Source: Streptomyces xinghaiensis S187 (GTDB lineage: Bacteria > Actinomycetota > Actinomycetes > Streptomycetales > Streptomycetaceae). From it: a DNA stretch of 64,000 nucleotides. The notes beneath the pieces are model-generated. The model saw only the letters and a program-made list of their open reading frames with translations. It was not told the origin of the DNA and did not search any database. Made by a program: the position numbers and the translations under genes. Shown one piece after another: positions 16,763 through 25,100 of this stretch. How positions within the stretch are numbered: the stretch's first letter is position 1; every line of letters begins with the position of its first letter. The stretch is from assembly GCF_000220705.2 (NCBI RefSeq), contig NZ_CP023202.1, forward strand, positions 806,001 to 870,000, given 5' to 3'.

Positions 16763-18187
16763 ATGCTCAACACCATCTCCCCGGTGCGCCCGTCGCACGC
16801 CACGGAAGACCGATGGAGCGGGCGGCTGGTCCGCCGGCTGGCCATCCTCACCGTCGCCAACCTGCTGGCCGACGTGGTCCTGATCGCTCCGTTGCTGGCG
16901 CTGCCGCAGATGCTGCAGCACTTCCAGACCGGCCAGGCCGCCGTGATCAACGCGAGCGCGATGCTGGCCGGTGCCATGTGGGCGCCGCTGCTGGGCCGGA
17001 GCGCCGACATCCACGGCAAGCGCCGGATCCTGCTTCTCACCCTGATCACCGCGGGCGTGGGCTCGGTCATCTGCATGACCGCACCGAACCTCGTCGTCTT
17101 CGTGCTGGGCCGGTTCCTCCAGGGTGCGGCCGTGGGGTCGATGCTCCTCACGGTCGCCCTGGCCCGCCAGCTCTGCGGCGCCCGTCTCGCGATGCCTGCC
17201 GTCGGTGTCGTGACCTCCGGCTCCTCGGTCCTGGCGATCCTCTCCCTGGTCCCGTTGGGCGAGGCGATCGACAGCTTCGGCTACCGGAGCGTGTTCTTCG
17301 GTGCGGCGGCTCTCGCCGCCGTCGCCGCCGTGTCCGTACGGTTGTTCATCCCCGAACCGCCGATCCGGAACACCGGGTCGATCGACGTCACCGGTGCCCT
17401 CCTGCTCGGCGGCGGCCTGGTCGGGACCCTGGGATACGTCAGCCTCGGGCCGGACGCGGGCTGGTTCAACCCGGGCATCCTGGCCATGCTGGCCGCCGGC
17501 GGGGTCGCACTGGTCGCGGGGCTGGCACACATACTGCGCGTCAAAGACCCGATCATCGATCTGCGCAACATCGGCCTTCCCCTGGCACTGGCGCTTGCCG
17601 TGGTGGCGCTCGCCGGAGGCTCGACCCAGAGCATGCTCCAGCTGAAGAGTCTTGTCGCCCAGGTGTCGCCCGATCTCGGACTCGGCTACGGGCTGGGCGG
17701 CGGCAGCGCGGTCCTCGCCATGTTCGCCCTCCCCGCTCTCGGCATCATGACCGGCGGGACCCTGGCTGGTGCTCTGGCTGCCCGGTTCGGCCCCGCCCAG
17801 GTTCTGATCGGGGGTATCGCTCTGGGGATGGCGGCCACACTCGGGATGCTGGCCGGAGTATCGATGCTGCCGGTCGCACTGGGCTGCGCCACGCTGCTGG
17901 GCATGGCCGCAGGAGCCACCATCGCCTCCGGCTACAACCTGGCCACCGCCATCGTGCCCCCGGAACAGCACGGAACGGCCGGAAGCCTGGTGACGGTGAT
18001 GCTCGCGGTCGGATCGGTCGTACTCAATGTCGCCGGGGCGACGGTGCTCCAGCTCACCGACACGGACATCGTGGTTGAGGGCGTAGCCGCGAACTCCCTG
18101 ACCGGAGTGCGCCTCTACATCCTGATGGCCGGATCAGCCCTCGCCGCCGCGGCAGTCTTCGCACTCGCCCTCGTACGCCGTCGCTGA
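16763..18187 (+). CDS. MFS exporter, second of the TetR-regulated operon
   Basis: 474 residues from ATG 16763 with AGAAGAGAA 3-11 bases upstream; the frame opens earlier but without a ribosome site. It has about 12-14 membrane segments, loop-2 motif GRSADIHGKRR (about residues 78-88) and TM5-like SSVLAILSLVPLGEAI. It is distinct in sequence from the preceding DHA2 protein, so it is probably not a simple duplication. Two exporters in one operon may cover two forms of the substrate, or one may import it. It is followed by an elaborate repeat/terminator region and converges on tetR. Confidence 0.9.
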   Translation: MLNTISPVRPSHATEDRWSGRLVRRLAILTVANLLADVVLIAPLLALPQMLQHFQTGQAAVINASAMLAGAMWAPLLGRSADIHGKRRILLLTLITAGVGSVICMTAPNLVVFVLGRFLQGAAVGSMLLTVALARQLCGARLAMPAVGVVTSGSSVLAILSLVPLGEAIDSFGYRSVFFGAAALAAVAAVSVRLFIPEPPIRNTGSIDVTGALLLGGGLVGTLGYVSLGPDAGWFNPGILAMLAAGGVALVAGLAHILRVKDPIIDLRNIGLPLALALAVVALAGGSTQSMLQLKSLVAQVSPDLGLGYGLGGGSAVLAMFALPALGIMTGGTLAGALAARFGPAQVLIGGIALGMAATLGMLAGVSMLPVALGCATLLGMAAGATIASGYNLATAIVPPEQHGTAGSLVTVMLAVGSVVLNVAGATVLQLTDTDIVVEGVAANSLTGVRLYILMAGSALAAAAVFALALVRRR

Positions 18188-18271
18188 TACCCCCCTGCGG
18201 CCGGCTCCGGCCATCCGGGGGTGAGCGGTTTCCCGGATCACTCCACGGGGTCGGGAGGGACGCCGCCGACG

Positions 18272-18410
18272 CCGGGGCGGGCCCTTGGAGAAGGCGGCGT
18301 CCTCCGCCGGTGGGAAGGCGGCGTCCTCCGCCGGTGGGAAGGCGGCGTCCTCCGCCGGTGGGAAGGCGGCGTCCTCCGCCGGACGGAAAAGCGTGAAGGG
18401 CCCGCCCCGG
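18272..18410. terminator. 15-bp inverted repeat enclosing tandem repeats, convergent terminator
   Basis: CCGGGGCGGGCCCTT (18272-18286) and AAGGGCCCGCCCCGG (18396-18410) are a perfect 15-bp inverted repeat separated by 109 bases. The separating DNA is almost entirely the 24-bp tandem array. A further GGGGCGGGCGCTTC follows just downstream. The region lies between the convergent MFS and tetR ends, so bidirectional termination is likely. Confidence 0.6.
18290..18382. repeat. Four tandem copies of a 24-bp hairpin unit
   Basis: The unit GAAGGCGGCGTCCTCCGCCG plus GTGG repeats with period 24 at 18290, 18314, 18338 and 18362; the last copy diverges at its final bases. Each unit contains GGCGG...CCGCC, so each can fold on its own. 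The copies are contiguous, without spacers, so it is not CRISPR-like. Confidence 0.9.
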
Positions 18411-18475
18411 CACGCACGGGGCGGGCGCTTCGGACTGGCTGTTCCGTGTCCGACAGCAGCCGTCCTCAGCCCGTG

Positions 18476-19114
18476 TCAGACCTTCAGCCGGGCGGCGAGC
18501 CCGTCGAGAACGATGCCGAGGTGCCGCTCGAAGCGCTGGTCACCGTCGTCGTGGAGGTGGCCGGCGCGCTTGACCAACGGCGCGTCCTCGCCCAGCCACG
18601 CGTCACGCTCGGCGAGGGAGTAGCGCGTCGGGTCGGTCTCGGCGGACTGGAGGTGTTCCTGCTCCTCGATCACGAACCCGACAACGAACGCGGTCACCAG
18701 ATCGACGGCGTCGTCCGCGTCGGAGAGCTCGACCCCGGATGCGGTCCAGCGGGCGAACCAGAACTCCTTCGCGCGTACCACCTCCGGGTCGGTGATGCGC
18801 GTGCCGCTGAAGATGCGCGCCCCGTCGCGGTGGAGCAGGAACTCCGCACGCAGCACACCCGCGAAAGCTGCCAGATCATCACGCCAGCCGCCACCTGGTG
18901 GAAGCTCCGACAAGGCGGAGCCGACATGGCGCATGACAGCGGTGCTCATCTCGTCGAGCAGCTCCCGCTTGTTGCGTACGTGCCAGTACAGCGCGGACGG
19001 GCGTACGTCGAGTCGGTTCGCCAGCGCACGCACGGTCAAGCCGGCCATACCGATCTCGTCGAGGAGTTCCAGCGCTGTCGCCACGATCCGGTCCCGGGTG
19101 ATGCCTTTACTCAT
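18476..19114 (-). CDS. TetR-family repressor
   Basis: 212 residues from ATG 19114 (AAGGTG 8 bases upstream); a GTG three codons earlier is the alternative. The N-terminal helix-turn-helix is TVRALANRLDVRPSALYWHV (about 26-45), the form typical of TetR(B)-like proteins with a C-terminal TetR_C ligand domain. It is divergent from the quinone-reductase-like gene, with operator-like sites covering both starts. The same sites occur at the hydrolase/monooxygenase spacer 4.7 kb away, so it probably represses all these units. The ligand is unknown but should resemble the exporter substrate. Confidence 0.92.
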   Translation of the reverse strand: MSKGITRDRIVATALELLDEIGMAGLTVRALANRLDVRPSALYWHVRNKRELLDEMSTAVMRHVGSALSELPPGGGWRDDLAAFAGVLRAEFLLHRDGARIFSGTRITDPEVVRAKEFWFARWTASGVELSDADDAVDLVTAFVVGFVIEEQEHLQSAETDPTRYSLAERDAWLGEDAPLVKRAGHLHDDGDQRFERHLGIVLDGLAARLKV

Positions 19115-19122
19115 GCTTGACA

Positions 19123-19172
19123 CCTTAACGCTGTTCAGGCACCCTGAACAGAGTGACTGAACTTAGTTAAGG
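19123..19172. promoter_or_regulatory. TetR operators between tetR and the reductase gene
   Basis: CCTTAACGCTGTTCAGG (19123-19139) and CTGAACTTAGTTAAGG (19157-19172), both C(C)TGAAC-N3-GTTAAGG when aligned. A third half-site, CCTGAACAGAGT, lies between them. The right-hand site overlaps the reductase ribosome binding site (AAGGAGGAGG) and the left-hand one abuts the tetR start. Confidence 0.75.
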
Positions 19173-19180
19173 AGGAGGAA

Positions 19181-20140
19181 ATGCGCGCTGTGGTGGTAAA
19201 TGCCCCCGGCGAGACGCCCGTTTTGGCCGATTTCCCCGACCCGGAGCCCCAGGGGGGACGGGAGCCGCGCGACCTGGTCGGCGCAGGGCTGCACAACGTC
19301 GTCCGCGGTTTGGCATCGGGCCGTCATTACGGCAGCACCGGCACCTACCCGCTCGTACCGGGCATCGACGCCGTGGCCCGCACCGGGGACGGCCGCCTGG
19401 TCTATACCGGCTTCGCCATGCCCCCGCGGGGCACGATGGCGGAGCGGCTGATCGCCCCGTTCGAGGTGGAGCTGGAGCAGGGGGTGGACCCGCTCGCGGT
19501 CGCGGCCGGCATGAACCCGGGCATGTCCGGGTGGATGGTGCTCGCCGCCCGGCGCAGGGAGAAGAGTGACCTCGGCGACGTGCTGGTACTCGGGGCGACC
19601 GGCATGTCGGGCCGGATGGCGGTGCAGGCGGCGCTGGCGCTCGGCGCCTCCCGGGTCATTGCCGCCGGGCGTGACGCCCAGGAGCTCGAGCGACTGGGCG
19701 CCTTGGGTGCCGTGACCGTCTCGCTCGGCGACAGCGACCCCGACAAGATGGCCGCAGCCCTGGGTGCAGTTGTGGCCGAGGCGCCGCCCGCCTTGGTGCT
19801 GGACTTCCTCTGGGGCCCGGTCGCCGAGGCCGCCTTCGCCGCCCTCGGCCGGACCGGCGGGCAGGACGAGGGCGCGGAAACCGCCTATGTGCAGATCGGC
19901 TCGGTCGCCGGGCAGGAGGCGCAGCTGCCCGCGGCACTGCTGCGCAGCCGGCGCCTCCACATCTCGGGAAGTGGCGCCGGCTCGGTATCGAAGGAAGAGA
20001 CACTCGGTGAAGTGCCCGAGGTCATCGCCCGCATCGCGGACGGAACCCTCGAAGTCCCCTACACCGCTTACCCGCTCAGCCGGGCCGGCGAAGCGTGGGC
20101 GCACACCGGACGGACCCGCGCCGTCATCGTGCCCGACTGA
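19181..20140 (+). CDS. Zinc-free MDR-family quinone oxidoreductase-like protein
   Basis: 319 residues; ATG 19181 has a very strong AAGGAGGAGG site 2-11 bases upstream. The Rossmann segment is DVLVLGATGMSGRMAVQ (about 129-145), with AATG-like nucleotide binding and the usual A-x-G-R after the next strand. The GHE zinc motif and structural-zinc cysteines of alcohol dehydrogenases are absent, as in QOR/enoyl-reductase types. It probably reduces a quinone or enone with NADPH. Its start region carries the same operator as the monooxygenase/hydrolase/exporter genes, putting it in the same TetR regulon. Confidence 0.88.
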   Translation: MRAVVVNAPGETPVLADFPDPEPQGGREPRDLVGAGLHNVVRGLASGRHYGSTGTYPLVPGIDAVARTGDGRLVYTGFAMPPRGTMAERLIAPFEVELEQGVDPLAVAAGMNPGMSGWMVLAARRREKSDLGDVLVLGATGMSGRMAVQAALALGASRVIAAGRDAQELERLGALGAVTVSLGDSDPDKMAAALGAVVAEAPPALVLDFLWGPVAEAAFAALGRTGGQDEGAETAYVQIGSVAGQEAQLPAALLRSRRLHISGSGAGSVSKEETLGEVPEVIARIADGTLEVPYTAYPLSRAGEAWAHTGRTRAVIVPD

Positions 20141-20276
20141 GGAAGCCCGCCCGCCCGGCGCGGAGGCGACAGTGCAGGACCGTCTCCGCGTCGGCCGAGT
20201 GAAGGCCGGAAGGGCCCCGTCGAGGCGACTCCAACCGGACAGCGAGCCGGGGAGGGAAGCACCGCGTTCCGGCGGG

Positions 20277-21884
20277 TTACTTCTGGGTGACGTCGGTGCA
20301 GTAGACATCCTTGTCCGGCAGGTGGCCGCCGGCCAGGAAGTCGACGGTGGCCTTGTCGGCGCAGGCGGAGCCCTCGCCGTAGACGGAGTGCCCGCCGTTG
20401 TCCACGCCGACGAAGGCCGAGGCGTCGCCGAGGGACTTGTGCAGCCCGACGCCGCCTTCCCACGGGGTGGCATTGTCCCGGCGGTTCTGCAGGATCAGAG
20501 TGTCGCGCGGGCCGCCCTTCACGACCTTGACAGTCGCCTCAGCCGGCTTGTCCCAGTAGGCGCATGCCCAGATGTTGGCGGGCATGCCCGCGGTGAGCGG
20601 CCACTTCTCGCGGTCGGCGGTGGTGCGGGCGGCGTAGCCGTCGACGTCGTGCGGCCATTCGGCGTCGCCGCAGGTGAGAGCCATGAACATGGTGGCCTGG
20701 TTGTCCGCGGGGATGCCCGGGGACGTCGGTGTGGCGGCGAACACCTCCTTGAGAAGCGCGGTGTCGGCGGCCGTGGTGCTGCCGTGGGCCAGGTTGTCGG
20801 CGGCCTTCCAGAACTGGGCGAGTACGGGAAGGGTGTTGTCGTGCAGAAGCAGGGCGTAGGTCATGTTCCGCAGCAGCGCCCCGTCCAGCGACACGGATGA
20901 GCCGGGAATCGCTGCGGGCGTGCGGTCGAGCCGGTCGGCGAGGGCGAGATAGGTGTCGGTCACCTGCGCGACGTTCGTGCCCAGCTTGAGGGTGCCGGCC
21001 TGCGCCGCGGCGACGCGGGCGGCATCGGGGAACCGGTCGGCCATGCCCTTGCCCCAGATGTCCGCCACCTGGTTGGCCCATACCTTGGTGGGGTCGACGT
21101 TGCCTTCCAGGACCATCCGCCCGACGCGGCCCTGGAAGAGGGAGCGGTAGACGGCGCCGAGGTAGGTGCCGTAGGACTGGCCCCAGTAGGAGATCTTCTT
21201 CTCACCGAGCGCCTGGCGGATGCGGTCCATGTCGCGGGCGGTGTTGGCGGTGTTGTAGTACCGCAGATTCTTGCCCACCGTGTCGGCGCACTGCTTGGCG
21301 TTGGCTTTGGCGAGGGCCACGTTCTTGGTGATCGAGCCGTCCGCGGCGGGGTAGGGGAAGAGCCCGGGCACGCTGGGGTCCTGCAGACCGCAACTCTGTG
21401 GGGTGCTGTGTTCGACGCCGCGCGGGTCGAAACCGATCAAGTCGTAGCGGTCCAGCACGGACTTCGGCAGTCTGGACTCCATGGTTTCGGGCATGCCGAG
21501 ACCGCCCAGGGCCGGCCCGCCGGGGTTCAGCAGCAGAACGCCACGTCGCTTCCCGGGCTGTGCGGTGGACAGCCGGGAGACCGCCACGTCGATCTTCGTG
21601 CCGCCCGGGTTCCGGTAGTCGAGTGGCACCTCCAACGTGCCACAGGCCAGGTCGGGCTCACGGGTGTGTCCCCCGGTCGGGGCCGGGCACGTACCCCAGG
21701 TGATCTTGGCGTCGCCCGCGGTCCCGCCGGCGCTCTTGCCGGAGCCCTTGGGCGGTGTCGAGCCCTTGGCGTCGGCAGTACACGCGACCAGTGCGGTTCC
21801 TGCCAGCGTGGAAACCAGCAGAGCTGCGGCGATTCGGCGGCTTCCGGGGAGACCGTGCTGCGCGGAACTGCGTGTCGTGGTCAT
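20277..21884 (-). CDS. Secreted TAP-type alpha/beta hydrolase (tripeptidyl aminopeptidase family), lipoprotein
   Basis: 535 residues. The N-terminal signal ends in a lipobox-like TALVAC (C35), so it is likely a lipoprotein, or a secreted enzyme after cleavage. The nucleophile is S237 in YWGQSYGTYLG. The oxyanion region is NPGGPALGG, and GFDPRGVEHS (about 151-160) is diagnostic of the TAP/SlpD-E family. The C-terminal TAP domain contains the catalytic His near GGHSVYG. These enzymes remove tripeptides from secreted proteins. It stands alone between the TetR block and the PKS, with no partner gene. Confidence 0.93.
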   Translation of the reverse strand: MTTTRSSAQHGLPGSRRIAAALLVSTLAGTALVACTADAKGSTPPKGSGKSAGGTAGDAKITWGTCPAPTGGHTREPDLACGTLEVPLDYRNPGGTKIDVAVSRLSTAQPGKRRGVLLLNPGGPALGGLGMPETMESRLPKSVLDRYDLIGFDPRGVEHSTPQSCGLQDPSVPGLFPYPAADGSITKNVALAKANAKQCADTVGKNLRYYNTANTARDMDRIRQALGEKKISYWGQSYGTYLGAVYRSLFQGRVGRMVLEGNVDPTKVWANQVADIWGKGMADRFPDAARVAAAQAGTLKLGTNVAQVTDTYLALADRLDRTPAAIPGSSVSLDGALLRNMTYALLLHDNTLPVLAQFWKAADNLAHGSTTAADTALLKEVFAATPTSPGIPADNQATMFMALTCGDAEWPHDVDGYAARTTADREKWPLTAGMPANIWACAYWDKPAEATVKVVKGGPRDTLILQNRRDNATPWEGGVGLHKSLGDASAFVGVDNGGHSVYGEGSACADKATVDFLAGGHLPDKDVYCTDVTQK

Positions 21885-21969
21885 GGTGTTGTCCTAGCTA
21901 CTGGGCTGTCCGGCCTTGTCCGGCCGGTGTGTTGACGATTCGAGTCAACAAGAGACCGCCGGTGGCGCG

Positions 21970-22092
21970 CATCGCCCCAGAGAGGACAAAACAGGTAGCT
22001 CGCTCGGGGGATCCCGGGGTGGTCTTGGCGTTGGCCTGCGGACTGAAGCCCTCCTCCCGCAGCAGGCCGGCGACCGTGCCGGCGGTGACGCC
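21970..22092 (-). pseudogene. ISAzo13-like transposase fragment downstream of the PKS
   Basis: The minus strand reads GVTAGTVAGLLREEGFSPQA then NAKT. ISAzo13-family transposases typically carry VTxxTVxRLLREEGFSLQGNAKT at the start of their catalytic region. Only this stretch survives, 45 bp after the PKS stop. Confidence 0.6.
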
Positions 22093-22136
22093 GTCCGGCC
22101 CGCGGCGGTCGCCCGGGGACCGCCGCGGGAGACGGC

Positions 22137-25100
22137 TCACGAGCCCAGCCAGCGGTGGACGGTGAGCGCGGTCGTGCGTGCGTGTTCCTCCAGGACGGTG
22201 AAGTGGTCCCCCGGGACGGTCACTTCGGTGTGCGGCAGACCCCAGGGCGGGGCGGCCTCCACGCCGGGCAGCGGATCCCGGGCCCGGACGAACAGTGTGG
22301 GGGCGGCGAGCCGCGCCGGCTTCCAGCCGGTGAAGAGCTCGACGTAACCGGCCATGGCGGTGAGCCGGTCCGCATCGGCCGAGGAGAACTCGGCCGCCCG
22401 CCGCAGCATGTCCGACGTCATCGCGGAGAGCGCCTGCTCACGGTCGTCCGTCCCGCTCGGATAGGTGTCCACCAGGACGACGGCGGCCGGGGCGGAGCCC
22501 TCGGCGGTCAGCCGCTCGGCCACGGCCTGCGCCACCCAGCCACCGGCCGAGCGGCCGAGCAGCACGGGCGCTCCGCCGCCCGCGAGCGCACGGACGGCGG
22601 CGGTCTGCGCGGTGACGAAGGCGTCCAGTGTGCCCGGCAGCTCCTCCCCCGCCCCGAACCCCGGATACCGCACCGCCGAGACCGGCCGGAGGTCCCGCAG
22701 TCCGGCACCGAAGCGCGCGTACTCCTGGGGCCCGGAAAGCGCGCTGAGGGCGGGAAAGCAGATCAGCCGGGCCGCGCCCGCACCGCCCGGCGCCAGCGTG
22801 ACGGGTGTGAGCGCCGCACCGGCGGCCCCGGCGTCGTCGAAGACCGGGCGCAGCCGCGCGGCGATGGTGAGCAGCGCCATGCCGTCCCAGGTACGGCCCC
22901 GGGCACAGGCGGTCCGGAAGAGCTCGCCCAGGGAATCCGGAACTCTGTCCGTCGCCGCGACCGGACCCTCTGGACAGGCCGTTGCCGACCGCCCCCCGGA
23001 AGCCTCAGCGGGGGCGGCGGAGCCGGCGGAGCCGCCGCCGCGGCCGACGGAACCGGGGCGTTCCCCGGCGCCGGAGGAGGGGCCGGGAGCCGTCTCCCGC
23101 GTGTACCGTTCCGCCAGTTCGGCGGCGACCGCACGCGGCGTCGGGAAGTCGAACAGCAGAGTGGACGGCAGCGTCAGTCCCGTCGACGCGGCGAGCAGGT
23201 TGCGCAGGTCGACCGCCGCCAGCGAATCGAGCCCCAGCTCCGCCAGCAGGCCGTCCCCGTCGATCGCGCCGGCCCCCTCCGGGTGCCCCAGCACCGAGGC
23301 CGCCCGGGCCCGTACCTCCTCGAGCAGCAAGGCGCCGCGCTCCTCGGGGGAAGCAGCCGCCAGCAGTCGCGGGAAGCGGTCCCCGCCCGCTCCGGGCCCC
23401 CGGCGAGGACGCTCAGCCGGTTCGCCCGCACCCAGCACAGCCGTGTCGAAGCGGGCCGCCACCACCACCGGGTCCCCGCCCGCCACGGCGGCGTCGAAGA
23501 GCGCCAGTCCCTCCTCGGCCCCCAGCGGGGCGAAGCCGGAGCGGGCCATCCGCCGCCGGTCGGTGTCACCGAGGTGGGCAGTCATCCCGTCACTCTGCTG
23601 CCAGGGCCCCCAGGCGATCGACGTGCCGGGCAGACCGAGCCGGCCGCGGTGCCGGGCCAGCGCGTCCACCACGCAGTTGGCCGCCGCGTAGTTGGCCTGC
23701 CCGGCCGAGCCGAAGGTGCCCGCCACCGAGGAGAACAGCACGAACATCGCCAGATCACATTTCCGGGTCAGTTCGTGCAGGGCGAGGGCGGCGTCCGCCT
23801 TGGGCCGCAGCACCCGGTCCAGGCGGTCCGCCGTCAGCGCCGGGACGATGCCGTCGTCCAGCACCGCCGCGGTGTGCACCACCCCGGTCAGCGGATGGTC
23901 CGCGGGTACGGAGTCCAGCAGGGCGGCGAGCGCCGTGCGGTCCGCGACATCGGCCGCCCGGACGACGACCCGCGCACCCGCCTCGCCCAGCTCGGCGGCG
24001 AGTTCCCTCACTCCCGGCGCGTCCGGCCCGCGCCGGCCGGCGAGCAGCAGATGCCGTACACCATGGGCGGTGACCAAGTGGCGGGCCACCAGCATGCCCA
24101 GGGAACCGGTGCCACCGGTGACCAGTACGGTGCCGTCGGGATCCAGCCGCGGGAGCCGCCCTTCCTCGGGCGTCCCGTCCGCCCGGACGAGCCGCGGCGC
24201 GTAGGCCGTTCCCCGCCGAACGGCCGTCTCCGGCGCCGGAGCGGCCAGCAGCGAGGGCAGCGCACGCCAGGAGTCCGCGTGATCGTCCACGTCGACCAGG
24301 GCGAACCGGCCCGGATTCTCCCTCTCGGCCGAACGGACCAGCCCCCACACCGCCGCGTGGGCCGGCACCCGCTCCCCGGGGCCGGCTCCCCCGGCCGGGC
24401 CGTCCTCGAAGGGGCCGTCCCCGACCGGGTCGACGGCACCGGAGGTGACGAGGACCAGACGCGAGCCCACCGGACGTGGTTCGGCGAGCCACTCCCGTAC
24501 CAGCTCCAGAGCCCGCCGCGCCGCCCACCGCGACCCCGCGGCCGGATCCTCCACGGCACCCGCCCCCTCCGGAGGCGGCCCGAACGGTGCGACCACCACG
24601 GCCGGCGAACCCCCGACCGCCGCCGGGCCCGCGTACACGGGAATCCCCGATCCCGGGGGAGCGAGCACATCCACCTGCCCCGTACCCGACGCCCCCAGGA
24701 CGCCCCACCGGGGCACCGGCGCAGGCACGGGCGCCGCCGGCAGCGGCACCCACGTCATCCGGTGCAGGCCCCCGGTGACGGGCGCCGTGGGGGGCGGGGC
24801 CGGAAGGGGCCGCAGCGTCAGCGCACGCACCGACACCACCGGCGCGCCCGCCTCGTCGGACAGCTCCACCGCGGCCCGCCCGTCCGGACCGGGAACGATC
24901 CGGACCCGCAGCACGTGCGCCCCGGCACGGTGCAGACGGACCCCGTCGAAGGCGAACGGCAAGGACACCCCGTCTCCGTCGGCGGCGTCGGGGCGCGCCG
25001 TGCGGCCGTCGAGCGCCAGGACGTGCAGGGCCGCGTCCAGCAGCGCGGGATGCAGCAGGAACTCCGGGCCGTCGTCCCCCGCGGCCGGGGCCCGGGCGGC

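Noticed and set aside
18290..18382. Possible CRISPR array
   Set aside because: The units are contiguous 24-mers with no spacers and no cas genes nearby.
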